From: an uncultured Chitinophagaceae bacterium
Lineage (GTDB): Bacteria > Bacteroidota > Bacteroidia > Chitinophagales > Chitinophagaceae
Assembly: GCA_937862815.1 (NCBI GenBank)
Contig: CALMED010000007.1
Location: 1-64,000, forward strand
DNA length: 64,000 bases
Reading direction: 5' to 3'
In this document: positions 54,603-63,197 of the stretch, piece by piece
Layout of the letters: each line of letters starts with the position of its first letter
How positions within the stretch are numbered: the stretch's first letter is position 1
Notes under the pieces: generated by a model
What the model was told of the DNA's origin: nothing
Databases searched by the model: none
Seen by the model: only the letters and a program-made list of their open reading frames with translations
Translations under genes and position numbers: made by a program

Positions 54603-55619
54603 ATGTTTATGCGAATCTCTCTTTTTGTCTTTCTGATGGGTACTGTGCTGCAGCTGCAGGCGCAGGATCCCAACTTTTCGCAGTTTTTTGCCTCGCCGCT
54701 CACCCTCAACCCGGCCCTCACCGGCAAATTTAACGGCGTGGTGCGGGTGGCCGGTAATTACCGCAACCAGTGGCCCACCATCAATTCCGCTTTCCGCACC
54801 ACCACGGCCTCCGTGGACGCGGGCATCCTGCAAAACCGCATCCCCGAGTTCGACCAGTTTGGCGTGGGTATGATGGGGATGTATGATATGAACGGCAACG
54901 GGGTGATGAAGAACAGTTACCTCTCCGCCTCCCTGGCTTATCATAAAGCGCTGGATGCGTACGGATACCACCAGCTGGGGGTGGGTTTTAGCGGCACCTA
55001 TGCCCAGCGGCGGCTGGATGTGTCCAAGCTCAATTTTGAAGACGAACTCACCAGCCTGGGCTTTACAGGTAATACCGCCGAAATTTTCGGGAGCAACGGT
55101 TTTCTCAACATCAACTATGCCGATGTGAATGCAGGCATCATTTATAACGGCGCTACCAACGACTACAACAATTTCTACGTGGGAGCTTCGGTGTACCACA
55201 TCAACCGACCCAAGGTCAGTTTCCAGGGAGCCAATTTCCTGCTCAATCCCCGTTTTACCATCCACGGTGGCGGTTACTTCCCCGTGGCAGATGCCACAAC
55301 GGTATTTGTAAGCGCAAATCACCAGCAACAGGCCGGGGCCAGTGAAACCATTTTCGGGGGGGCGGTGGGACTTACCGTCAACGGCGACTACGAGAACCCT
55401 GTTGAGGTATATGCCGGCAGCTGGGTACGGTTGGGCGATGCCATCATCCCTTACCTGGGACTGGAGTTCAGCAGCTGGCGGATGGGGCTTTCCTACGACG
55501 TCAATACCTCCCGGTTAGCGGCTGCATCCCGCCGGCAGGGTGGAATGGAGATTTCGCTGATCTACATCCAGAAGCATGCCGATCCCAATAAGAAAAAGCT
55601 CAACTGTCCCCGGTTCTGA
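54603..55619 (+). CDS. PorP/SprF family type IX secretion membrane protein
   Basis: A 338-residue outer-membrane barrel of the PorP/SprF family, which assist T9SS substrates such as SprB-like surface adhesins. Signal peptide MFMRISLFVFLMGTVLQLQAQ; mature start QDPNFSQFFASPLTLNPALTGKFNG is the hallmark sequence of the family, and further alternating strands (VRVAGNYRNQWPTI, YLSASLAYHKALDAYG, RQGGMEISLIYIQKH) follow. I start at 54603; the upstream reading overlaps upp. TATTTTTA (54561-54568) lies 34 bases before it. Its end is 5 bp from the end of convergent MORN protein gene. Probably partners a surface protein not identified here. Confidence 0.92.
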   Translation: MFMRISLFVFLMGTVLQLQAQDPNFSQFFASPLTLNPALTGKFNGVVRVAGNYRNQWPTINSAFRTTTASVDAGILQNRIPEFDQFGVGMMGMYDMNGNGVMKNSYLSASLAYHKALDAYGYHQLGVGFSGTYAQRRLDVSKLNFEDELTSLGFTGNTAEIFGSNGFLNINYADVNAGIIYNGATNDYNNFYVGASVYHINRPKVSFQGANFLLNPRFTIHGGGYFPVADATTVFVSANHQQQAGASETIFGGAVGLTVNGDYENPVEVYAGSWVRLGDAIIPYLGLEFSSWRMGLSYDVNTSRLAAASRRQGGMEISLIYIQKHADPNKKKLNCPRF

Positions 55620-55624
55620 TCCCC

Positions 55625-56521
55625 TCAGCGGATGTCTTCCAGCTCGGCGTCCGTCAGCCGGCGGTTCACCACCAGTTTATCATTCTTCCATTCCCCGGCT
55701 TTTTTGATTTTACCGTTCTTGCCGATTATGCACCCAACCCCCTCCCGCACATCCTGGTGCCAGTAGCCGTTGTAATAGTCGCCGTTTTTGAAATAGTAAA
55801 TTCCTTTACCCGTGCGTTTGTTGTTTGCAAATGTGCCGCTGAATTTTTCACTGTTGGGAAAGTAATACGTTCCCTGGCCGGTCTTGGTATTTTGCTGCCA
55901 CTGCCCTTCGTACTTGTGTCCGTTGTCCCACAATCCCATTCCAAAGCCGTGTGCGTTTTCTTCTTTTATTTCTCCCACGTAGCGGATGTTGATGCCCTGG
56001 GGACTTTTAAAATAGAGGATACCGGTTTCCGTTCCCTTGTTTTCCAGGATCGTCAGCAGGGAATCACTCATTTTGCGGAAGCGGTCAATTTCGCTCCGGG
56101 CCAGGTCTTTCTCCATCTCCAGCAGCACCTGTATTTTTTTCAGGGAGTCTTCCAGCTGGTGGTTCGTTTTCTCCGTTACCCCGGTTGCTGCCGGACGGAT
56201 CACCGTCATTTTTTCCGGCGAAGCCGGTAGGTACAGCGGGTTGTTTCCGGCCGGTTGTTGGTTAGCCAGGCGGCTGATGGCCTGCAGTACCAGGCTGTCG
56301 CCTGCAACTGCCGCCGCATTGTATAGCGATTGCAGCAGACTGTCGGTGGTAGCGGTGCCCGGGTTGGTTGCGGTTGCTTGCTGCAACAGGAGCAGGGTTG
56401 CAAAGCGGTGTTGCTGTTCCTGCTGCCGGCGGGCAAGTTCATTGCTTTTGCACCACAGCAGCACAAGGGCTGCACCGCTGCAGAGCAGCAGAACCGTTAG
56501 CAGGTAGATGCGTGTTTTCAT
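55625..56521 (-). CDS. MORN-repeat membrane-anchored protein
   Basis: A 298-residue protein with an N-terminal signal anchor (about 5-23), an extracytoplasmic helical part (about 40-160, partly coiled coil), then several MORN repeats (about 180-275), as GIYYFKNGDYYNGYWH, GQWQQNTKTGQGTYYF and SGTFANNKRTGKG. MORN repeats form beta-hairpin surfaces for protein or lipid contact. No enzymatic domain is seen; function unknown. The ATG overlaps the TGA of the upstream DUF2490 gene (TGATG), so the two are cotranscribed. Confidence 0.8.
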   Translation of the reverse strand: MKTRIYLLTVLLLCSGAALVLLWCKSNELARRQQEQQHRFATLLLLQQATATNPGTATTDSLLQSLYNAAAVAGDSLVLQAISRLANQQPAGNNPLYLPASPEKMTVIRPAATGVTEKTNHQLEDSLKKIQVLLEMEKDLARSEIDRFRKMSDSLLTILENKGTETGILYFKSPQGINIRYVGEIKEENAHGFGMGLWDNGHKYEGQWQQNTKTGQGTYYFPNSEKFSGTFANNKRTGKGIYYFKNGDYYNGYWHQDVREGVGCIIGKNGKIKKAGEWKNDKLVVNRRLTDAELEDIR

Positions 56522-57348
56522 CAGTCGGTGTATTGTATTTTGTAGGAATCCTGTTTGCCCATGCCCGTGATCTGGTCAACAAACAGCGTGAGCATCAGGC
56601 CTCTTCCGTGGTCAAACTCAAGGCCGGTGCTGCCCCGCGTGCGGATACGGTTCACATACCGTGCTTCGGCCCGCACGGTGTTCAGAAAGCGATAGCCAAC
56701 ACCGGCATAAAAACGGTTTTGGTTGAAGGTGTTGTACAGCACATTTTTTCCGAAGTTGATGCCGATTTCGTTCGACACCATGGCGTAGAGGTTGTTGTTT
56801 TCGTAGAAATCGGTTCCCTTGAAGGTGTACCGCAACCGGTACCGGATGCGGAAGCGGTTGAAGTAACGCCAGTTGTCGGTGACCGGATTTTCCTGCCAGC
56901 GCATCTCATAGCGGTAGCGCCAGGTGTGCATGAAGCGGGGGTTGCCGGGTTTAAAATGATGAAAGAACTGCAGGGTGGTGCGCAACTCCCGGTAAGGCTG
57001 GCGCAGCAGGTCTTCCGGTTTTGCGAGGTATTCGTGGGTCTTCATGTAGCCCAGCGGGCTTACAGAAAGCCGGGCATTGGGCGAAAACTGGTAGTTGATC
57101 CAGGGGCGGAAGCTGATGCGCAGGGGTTCGCTGAACATATTCCGGTCTTCCAGTCCAGATTTGCGTCTGTACACCAAATCGGCACCATACCCCCAGCGGT
57201 AGTTTTTATCGAGCTGGTTGATCTCCACTTTTGACCAGAACACCTGGTGCGGATAAACCTGTTTTAATTGTGCCAAAACCGGCAACGACACCCACAACGG
57301 GAAAAGCAGTAGTGCGCAGTGGCGTAACGTTGTCTTCATCGCGTGCAT
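56521..57348 (-). CDS. DUF2490 outer-membrane protein
   Basis: A 275-residue secreted beta-barrel candidate of the DUF2490 family, with signal peptide in MHAMKTTLRHCALLLFPLWVSLPVLAQ. Numerous strand-like segments have alternating Arg/Tyr/Phe and NYRWGYGADLVYRRK, NRFRIRYRLRYTF, FYAGVGYRFLNTVRAEARYV. I choose the ATG at 57348, four bases after TATTTTTG (57353-57360); the next ATG at 57339 is three codons later. It is the first gene of an operon with the MORN protein gene and is divergent from queA. Confidence 0.78.
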   Translation of the reverse strand: MHAMKTTLRHCALLLFPLWVSLPVLAQLKQVYPHQVFWSKVEINQLDKNYRWGYGADLVYRRKSGLEDRNMFSEPLRISFRPWINYQFSPNARLSVSPLGYMKTHEYLAKPEDLLRQPYRELRTTLQFFHHFKPGNPRFMHTWRYRYEMRWQENPVTDNWRYFNRFRIRYRLRYTFKGTDFYENNNLYAMVSNEIGINFGKNVLYNTFNQNRFYAGVGYRFLNTVRAEARYVNRIRTRGSTGLEFDHGRGLMLTLFVDQITGMGKQDSYKIQYTD

Positions 57349-57352
57349 GCTG

Positions 57353-57360
57353 CAAAAATA
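57353..57360 (-). promoter_or_regulatory. -7 element of the DUF2490 gene, 4 nt from ATG
   Basis: TATTTTTG on the minus strand, full consensus, with CAGC before the ATG at 57348. Confidence 0.65.
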
Positions 57361-57457
57361 GTGCCTTGGGCCGGAGGATAACCGCCGAATGTGCACGGCT
57401 GGTTTTTTCACAAAACCTTAGCAGGGGCGGGGGCGTTGGGGTTTGTACGAAATGAAC

Positions 57458-57465
57458 CACATTTG
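57458..57465 (+). promoter_or_regulatory. -7-like element of queA, 4 nt from ATG
   Basis: CACATTTG (7 of 8 to TAnnTTTG), then CAGC and the ATG at 57470. The same CAGC-ATG spacer occurs on the divergent DUF2490 gene. Confidence 0.5.
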
Positions 57466-57469
57466 CAGC

Positions 57470-58723
57470 ATGAATCATCCGGCTTCTCTCCGCATACACG
57501 ATTACAGTTACGAACTGCCTCCGCACCGCATTGCCGTTCACCCGCTGGAAGAGCGCGACAGCAGCAAACTGCTTGTGTACCGCAACGGGGTGATGACGGA
57601 AACCGTTTACCGGCAGCTGCCCGGCCAGCTGCGGCCCGAAACCCTGCTGCTGTTCAACAACACGCGGGTGGTGGAAGCACGCATCTTCTTCCGGAAACCC
57701 ACCGGGGGCCAGGTGGAGTTGTTTTGCCTCGAGCCGGCCGGTGCGCTCACCGTGGAAGCGGGTATGTGTACCACCACCAAAGTGCGGTGGAACTGCCTGG
57801 TGCGGGGCGCAGCGCGCTGGAAGGAGGGATTGTTGGAGAAGGTGATTGAGATGGAAGGCAGCCCGGTGCGGCTTTATGCAGAGCTGGTGGAACGGTCCGG
57901 CGATCATTTTGTGGTGGAGTTTTCCTGGCATCCGGCAGCACTATCTTTTGGTGCCATTCTGCACGCAGCGGGAGTGATTCCCCTGCCGCCCTACCTGCAC
58001 CGCAACGCGGAGGCCTCGGATTATGAACGCTACCAGACCGTGTATGCCCGGCGCGAAGGCAGTGTGGCGGCGCCCACAGCCGGACTGCACTTTACCGATG
58101 CCCTGTTGCAGCAGATCAACGGCAAGGGGATCGTTACCGATTTTGTGACCCTGCATGTGGGGGCCGGTACGTTTCAGCCGGTGAAGTCGGATACCATCGG
58201 GCAGCATACCATGCACCGCGAGTGGATCCAGGTGCAGAAGTCCACCATTGAACACATCATCAACCTGCATCCCTACGATGTTATCCCGGTGGGCACCACA
58301 TCGCTGCGCACCGTGGAGAGCCTGTATTGGATGGGGCGCAAGGCATTGTTGCGTCCCGACAGCACCGTGGAAGAACTGGCGGTGCAGCAATGGGATCCGT
58401 ACGACACCACCGCACCGGAGATGACGGCCGAGCAGGCCCTGCAGGCCTTGCTGGCCTGGCTCAACGACCGGCAACTCGACGAGTTGGTGTGCACCACGCA
58501 GCTCATGATTGCCCCCGGCTACCGCATGCGTATCGCCGATGCCCTTATCACCAACTTTCACCAGCCCAACTCCACCCTGCTGCTGCTGGTAGCCGCCCTG
58601 GTGGGCGATGATTGGCGGAAGGTGTACGCCTATGCGCTGGAAAACGATTTCCGCTTTCTCAGCTACGGTGATGGTTCGCTGCTCTGGGGAAGCCCGGTGG
58701 GGGGAAGAAGAACTCCCCGGTAA
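57470..58723 (+). CDS. queA: tRNA preQ1(34) S-adenosylmethionine ribosyltransferase-isomerase
   Basis: A 417-residue enzyme of queuosine biosynthesis that transfers the ribosyl of SAM to preQ1 in tRNA to form epoxyqueuosine. Conserved parts are YSYELPPHRIAVHPLEERDSSKLL near the N-terminus, YQTVYARREGSVAAPTAGLHFT (about 185-207), HVGAGTFQPV and the ending ANAIITNFHQP-like LITNFHQPNSTLLLLVAALVG. It is about 70 residues longer than the E. coli enzyme, typical for this phylum. The start chosen follows the -7 element by four bases. Confidence 0.95.
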   Translation: MNHPASLRIHDYSYELPPHRIAVHPLEERDSSKLLVYRNGVMTETVYRQLPGQLRPETLLLFNNTRVVEARIFFRKPTGGQVELFCLEPAGALTVEAGMCTTTKVRWNCLVRGAARWKEGLLEKVIEMEGSPVRLYAELVERSGDHFVVEFSWHPAALSFGAILHAAGVIPLPPYLHRNAEASDYERYQTVYARREGSVAAPTAGLHFTDALLQQINGKGIVTDFVTLHVGAGTFQPVKSDTIGQHTMHREWIQVQKSTIEHIINLHPYDVIPVGTTSLRTVESLYWMGRKALLRPDSTVEELAVQQWDPYDTTAPEMTAEQALQALLAWLNDRQLDELVCTTQLMIAPGYRMRIADALITNFHQPNSTLLLLVAALVGDDWRKVYAYALENDFRFLSYGDGSLLWGSPVGGRRTPR

Positions 58724-58842
58724 CGAACATACGATCGGCTGTTTGGGCAACTATTTCTTGCTGGATTCTGTTCAAAACCTACCTTTGATTCTTACTTGTG
58801 TACGCTTGCGCAATTCAGCGTGTGCACATTTAATTTCTTCCC

Positions 58843-60825
58843 GTGGGAAAACAAACTGCTTCTGTAACACCGGCCGGTCTGTTAATTGCTTTAGGAATCA
58901 TTTACGGTGACATTGGTACCTCACCGCTGTACGTGTACAATGCCATCATCGGTACCCGGGTGGTAACTGATACACTGATTATTGGTACGCTTTCGCTGAT
59001 TTTGTGGACGCTCACGCTGCAGACCACCCTCAAGTACGTGACCATGGTGCTGCGGGCCGACAACCGGGGGGAAGGCGGAACGTTCTCACTTTATGCCCTT
59101 GTTCGTCGCCGGAAAAAATGGCTGGTGCTCCCCGCCATGATTGGCGGCGCTTCACTCCTGGCCGACGGCATCATCACGCCCCCCATCTCCATCACTTCGG
59201 CCGTGGAAGGATTGAAAGTTTTGCCCCAGTTACGGGGGATGCACACCGATACTATTGTGATCATTGTGCTGGCCATCCTCACGCTGTTTTTCTTTACCCA
59301 GCAATTTGGCACCGGTTCCATTGGTGTGTGGTTTGGCCCCATCATGTTTGTGTGGTTCAGCATGCTGGCCGTACTGGGCGTTATCCATGTGTTCGACGAT
59401 CTTTCCATCTTCCGGGCGCTGAGCCCGTATTATGCCATTGACTTCCTGCGCAACTACCCGCATGGATTCTGGCTGCTGGGCGCCGTGTTTCTCTGTACCA
59501 CAGGAGCCGAAGCCCTGTACAGCGACCTGGGGCATTGCGGCCGGCAGAACATCCGGGTTTCCTGGGTCTTTGTAAAGATTGCGCTGTTGCTGAACTATTT
59601 CGGCCAGGGCGCCTCACTGATGGCCCATTACAACGGGAAGGAAATCACCGATGCCTTCCGGGCAGAAACCGGCATCCACGCCTTTTACGATCTCATGCCG
59701 CACTGGTTCATCATTCCCGGTGTGCTCATTGCCACCATTGCAGCCATCATTGCCAGCCAGGCCATGATTGCAGGGGCTTTCACCCTCATATCGGAAGCCA
59801 TGCGGCTCAACCTCTGGCCCCGCCTGAAAATCAACTACCCGTCGGAGGAACGCGGGCAGTTGTTCATCCCCTTCATGAATCTCTTCATGTTTGCCGGCTG
59901 TGCCTTTGTGGTGCTGTATTTCCGGGAATCCTCCAAAATGGAAGCGGCCTACGGGTTGGCCATCATCGTTACCATGATCATGACCACCCTGTTGTTTGCC
60001 AACTACCTGGTGCTGCACCGGGTGAAGTCGGTCTTCATTTATATTTTCCTCATCGGCTACCTCATCATCGAATTCGCCTACCTGGTAGCCCTGCTGGATA
60101 AATTCATGCACGGCGGTTACATCACACTCATCATCGGTGCAGGTATGTTTGTGGTGATGTATGTATGGTTCCGTTCAAGAAAGATAAAAAACCGGTATGT
60201 GGAGTTTGTGCGGCTGGAACATTACCTGCCCCTGCTGCAGGAGCTGAGCAACGACATGACGGTGAACAAGTACTCCACTCATCTCGTATATCTCACCAGT
60301 GCCAACAACCCGCATGAGATTGAGCACAAAATCATGTACTCCATTCTCAACCGCAAACCCAAGCGGGCGGATATCTACTGGTTTGTACACGTGGATACAC
60401 GCGATGATCCTTATACCTGCGAATACGAAGTGTCCACCATCATCCCCAACGAAGTGATCCGGGTGGAGTTCCGTCTCGGTTTCCGCATGCAGCCCCGCAT
60501 CAACCTCATGTTCCGCAAGGTGGTGGAGGAAATGGTGGCCAATAAGGAGGTGAACATCACCAGCCGGTATGAGAGCCTTCAGCGGAACAACGTAGTGGGC
60601 GATTTTCAGTTTGTGGTGATGGAAAAATTCCTCAGCCAGGACAATGAACTGCCTTTCTTTGAGCGGGTAATCATGCGGCTGTACTTCCTCATCAAGCGGG
60701 TGTCGCTGAGCGAGGAAAAAGGATTCGGGCTCGACCAGAGCAATGTGTTTATAGAAAAATTCCCCCTTATTGTTGCCCCCATCAGCAACCTGAAGCTGAA
60801 GCGCATTTACACGGATGAAGAGTAA
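58843..60825 (+). CDS. kup: KUP-family potassium uptake transporter
   Basis: A 660-residue inner-membrane K+/H+ symporter with about 12 membrane helices (10-450) and a cytoplasmic C-terminal region (about 455-660). The KUP N-terminus GIIYGDIGTSPLYVYNAI is a strong signature; LKYVTMVLRADNRGEGGTFSLYAL and GASLLADGIITPPISITSAVEGL follow. The start is a GTG. It is 119 bp after queA. The downstream alpha/beta hydrolase begins 32 bp later. Confidence 0.95.
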   Translation: MGKQTASVTPAGLLIALGIIYGDIGTSPLYVYNAIIGTRVVTDTLIIGTLSLILWTLTLQTTLKYVTMVLRADNRGEGGTFSLYALVRRRKKWLVLPAMIGGASLLADGIITPPISITSAVEGLKVLPQLRGMHTDTIVIIVLAILTLFFFTQQFGTGSIGVWFGPIMFVWFSMLAVLGVIHVFDDLSIFRALSPYYAIDFLRNYPHGFWLLGAVFLCTTGAEALYSDLGHCGRQNIRVSWVFVKIALLLNYFGQGASLMAHYNGKEITDAFRAETGIHAFYDLMPHWFIIPGVLIATIAAIIASQAMIAGAFTLISEAMRLNLWPRLKINYPSEERGQLFIPFMNLFMFAGCAFVVLYFRESSKMEAAYGLAIIVTMIMTTLLFANYLVLHRVKSVFIYIFLIGYLIIEFAYLVALLDKFMHGGYITLIIGAGMFVVMYVWFRSRKIKNRYVEFVRLEHYLPLLQELSNDMTVNKYSTHLVYLTSANNPHEIEHKIMYSILNRKPKRADIYWFVHVDTRDDPYTCEYEVSTIIPNEVIRVEFRLGFRMQPRINLMFRKVVEEMVANKEVNITSRYESLQRNNVVGDFQFVVMEKFLSQDNELPFFERVIMRLYFLIKRVSLSEEKGFGLDQSNVFIEKFPLIVAPISNLKLKRIYTDEE

Positions 60826-60857
60826 GCGCTTTCATCTGCGGGAAGTTGAACCGGCGG

Positions 60858-61706
60858 ATGGATAATCCGGTCTCATCCCCGCAATTTGTATTAATTTCAG
60901 CCGCTCAAGCAACGCGTTCCGTGTCGGTTATTCTCTATATCACCCTGGGGTACATCCTTATTGGCCTGGTAGCCTATTTTATCCAGGAGCGGTTCATCTT
61001 TAAACCCGAAAAGCTGGATCCCGATTTTGAATTCCGCTACGATACGCCCTTCCGGGAGATCCGGTTTATGCCCGAACCCGGCGTTACCATCAGCGGGCTG
61101 CATTTTCATGTACCCAACCCGCTCGGACTGCTACTCTATTTTCACGGCAATACCCGCAGCATCAAGGGCTGGGGCAAATACGCCCGCGATTTCTTCCGTT
61201 TCGGGTACGATGTGGTGCTGGTGGATTACCGCGGCTTTGGCAAGAGTACGGGCAAGCGCAGCGAGCGGGCCCTGTACAGCGACATGCAGTATGTATACGA
61301 CCAGCTGGCGCTGCAATTTCCCGAGGACCACATCATTGTGTACGGGCGCAGCATGGGCAGCGGATTCGCCACCCGGCTGGCTTCGGATAACCATCCCCGT
61401 TACCTGATTCTCGATGCGCCGTATTACAGCTTCCGCAAAGTGGCGGAACGCTTTCTTCCTATTCTTCCCATGCGGTACGTGCTGCGTTACCAGTTGCGAA
61501 CCGACCAGATGATCGCCCGGGTGAAATGCCATACCTACATCCTGCATGGCACCCGCGACTGGCTCATTCCCCTGCGGCACAGCGAACGGCTGCAGGCCAT
61601 CAACCCGCGGCGCATCACCCTCATCCGCATACAGGGCGGCGGACACAACAACCTGCCTTCCTTCCCCGAATACCACAACTTCCTGCGGGACATCCTGAAA
61701 GTCTGA
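60858..61706 (+). CDS. Membrane-anchored alpha/beta hydrolase
   Basis: A serine hydrolase-fold protein of 282 residues with an N-terminal TM helix (YITLGYILIGLVAYFIQERFIF). The alpha/beta-hydrolase core has the oxyanion region YFHGN, nucleophile elbow YGRSMGSG with the catalytic Ser, then HGTRDWLIP (Asp) and GGGHNNLPSF (His). It resembles BEM46/ABHD13-like proteins; substrate unknown. The ORF's first codon is TTG; I use ATG at 60858 (MDNPVSSPQ) but the start is uncertain and could be a GTG nearer the TM helix. A tandem paralogue follows 4 bp later. Confidence 0.82.
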   Translation: MDNPVSSPQFVLISAAQATRSVSVILYITLGYILIGLVAYFIQERFIFKPEKLDPDFEFRYDTPFREIRFMPEPGVTISGLHFHVPNPLGLLLYFHGNTRSIKGWGKYARDFFRFGYDVVLVDYRGFGKSTGKRSERALYSDMQYVYDQLALQFPEDHIIVYGRSMGSGFATRLASDNHPRYLILDAPYYSFRKVAERFLPILPMRYVLRYQLRTDQMIARVKCHTYILHGTRDWLIPLRHSERLQAINPRRITLIRIQGGGHNNLPSFPEYHNFLRDILKV

Positions 61707-61710
61707 CCCC

Positions 61711-62526
61711 ATGCAACTCAAAAAATTATTCCGGAGCCGGATACTCCAACTGGTGCTCGCCATTTACGGCGTAACCGGTCTTGTGCTGTGGTACCTGCAG
61801 GAGCGCCTGCTCTTTCATCCCGTTCCGCTGCCGGCTTCACACACGTTCCGGTTTAAACAGCCTCACCGCGAAGTGCAGGTACGTCTCAATGAAAAGGATG
61901 TACTGCATCTGGTGCAGTTTTACCCGTCCGATACCTCCCGGGTGCGGGGTATTGTGCTGTATTTCCACGGCAACCGGGAAAACATCGGCCGCTACGCGCC
62001 CTTCGCGGAATTGTTTACACAGGAAGGCTATGAGGTTTGGATGCCCGATTACCCGGGCTATGGCAAAACTACCGGCGAGCGTACCGAGCAACGCTTTTAC
62101 AGCGATGCCGCCCTGGTGTACCGGATGGCGGCGGGTCGCCTGGCTGCTGACAGCATCCTTATTTACGGTAAATCACTGGGTACCGGTGTGGCCTGCGAAC
62201 TGGCGGGCCGGCAGCCCTGTAAAAAATTGCTGCTGGAAACGCCTTATTACAGCATTCCGGCCCTGGCCTGGTATCATTTTCCCCTCTATCCGGCCAGCCG
62301 CATGAGCCGCTACCGGTTTTCCAACTACGAACACCTTGCACATGTACAGGCCCCGGTGGTGATTTTCCAGGGCACACATGACCGGATCGTTCCGTACCGG
62401 CATGCTGCTACCCTGCGGCCTTTGCTGAAGCCGGGCGACCGGTTCATCACCATCAAAGGGGGAGGGCACAATAACCTTGCGACTTTTGATTTCTACCGCC
62501 AACAGCTACGGGCTGCGCTTCGCTGA
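61711..62526 (+). CDS. Membrane-anchored alpha/beta hydrolase, paralogue
   Basis: A 271-residue relative of the preceding gene, sharing the N-terminal anchor (ILQLVLAIYGVTGLVLWYLQERLLF), oxyanion LYFHGNREN, nucleophile YGKSLGTG, acid QGTHDRIVP and His GGGHNNLATF. The two genes are separated by only 4 bp and likely arose by duplication. Substrate unknown; BEM46-like families act on lipids or acyl esters. The end lies 5 bp from the end of the convergent YceI gene. Confidence 0.88.
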   Translation: MQLKKLFRSRILQLVLAIYGVTGLVLWYLQERLLFHPVPLPASHTFRFKQPHREVQVRLNEKDVLHLVQFYPSDTSRVRGIVLYFHGNRENIGRYAPFAELFTQEGYEVWMPDYPGYGKTTGERTEQRFYSDAALVYRMAAGRLAADSILIYGKSLGTGVACELAGRQPCKKLLLETPYYSIPALAWYHFPLYPASRMSRYRFSNYEHLAHVQAPVVIFQGTHDRIVPYRHAATLRPLLKPGDRFITIKGGGHNNLATFDFYRQQLRAALR

Positions 62527-62531
62527 AGCGG

Positions 62532-63128
62532 TCAGTGCAGCTGCACCTGCATGTCGAAGTTGATCACAATGAGATCGTTGATGCGGATCATGTTGAACGG
62601 CGTGCGGGGCTTTACGTCAAACTCGCTCATCAGGATGTCTTTGCTGGCCAGCAGCCGGTAAGTGGTGGGTGTTCGTTTGTTCAGCTGTACGGTGATATCA
62701 ATGGGTTTGGTAATCCCCGCAATCGTGAGCAACGCTTTGGCCTTGTAGGTGTACCAGGTGTGGAGTTCCAGTGCGGCAGCGTTATGCAGCGGATGCGCTT
62801 CCAGCAGCTCCAGTTTGATATGGGTGTGCTCATCGGCTTTCAGCGCTTTGTGCAGGTCTTTGTTCATGAGCTTGTTCTTGCAGCTGATGAGGTTGGTCTG
62901 GATGAGCAGGCGGCTGCGGGTGAATCGGATGTCACGCGAACCTTCCTGCAGGTTGCCGGTGAGGGTGGCAGGCTGAAACACATCGTTGCAGAAGCACTGA
63001 AACGTGTTAATGTTGGTGGAACCGTTGAGGAACAGGCGGCTGTTTTTGGCGTCAACCTGGTACACCACGGTAAACGGCGGCGTGCCGGCCAGGAGTGCAA
63101 CAGACAAAAAGAGTACCAGCCATTTCAT
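62532..63128 (-). CDS. YceI family protein
   Basis: A 198-residue secreted lipocalin-like YceI fold protein that usually binds an isoprenoid or other lipid. Signal peptide MKWLVLFLSVALLAGTPPF; then YQVDAKNSRLFLNGSTNINTFQC, the start typical of YceI, and a pattern KALLTIAGITKPIDITVQLN and SEFDVKPRTPFNMIRINDLIVINFD with beta strands. The four internal Cys near FQCFCND are unusual for the family. Function unknown. TATATTTA lies four bases before the ATG (63133-63140). Confidence 0.85.
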   Translation of the reverse strand: MKWLVLFLSVALLAGTPPFTVVYQVDAKNSRLFLNGSTNINTFQCFCNDVFQPATLTGNLQEGSRDIRFTRSRLLIQTNLISCKNKLMNKDLHKALKADEHTHIKLELLEAHPLHNAAALELHTWYTYKAKALLTIAGITKPIDITVQLNKRTPTTYRLLASKDILMSEFDVKPRTPFNMIRINDLIVINFDMQVQLH

Positions 63129-63132
63129 GCAA

Positions 63133-63140
63133 TAAATATA
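63133..63140 (-). promoter_or_regulatory. -7-like element of the YceI gene, 4 nt from ATG
   Basis: TATATTTA on the minus strand, 7 of 8 to TAnnTTTG, then TTGC and ATG. Confidence 0.5.
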
Positions 63141-63152
63141 AGGGGGAAAAAA

Positions 63153-63178
63153 GAAAGCCCTGCGGTAACAGGGCTTTC
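63153..63178 (-). terminator. Hairpin terminator of the truncated barrel gene
   Basis: GAAAGCCCTG / CAGGGCTTTC, 10 bp perfect stem (63153-63162 with 63169-63178), loop TTACCG on the minus strand, then T run. Confidence 0.9.
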
Positions 63179-63197
63179 GGTGTCTTGGTTGCAGGGT

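Noticed and set aside
58608..58910. 100-residue ORF spanning the queA end and kup start
   Set aside because: Overlaps both genes in another frame; no features.
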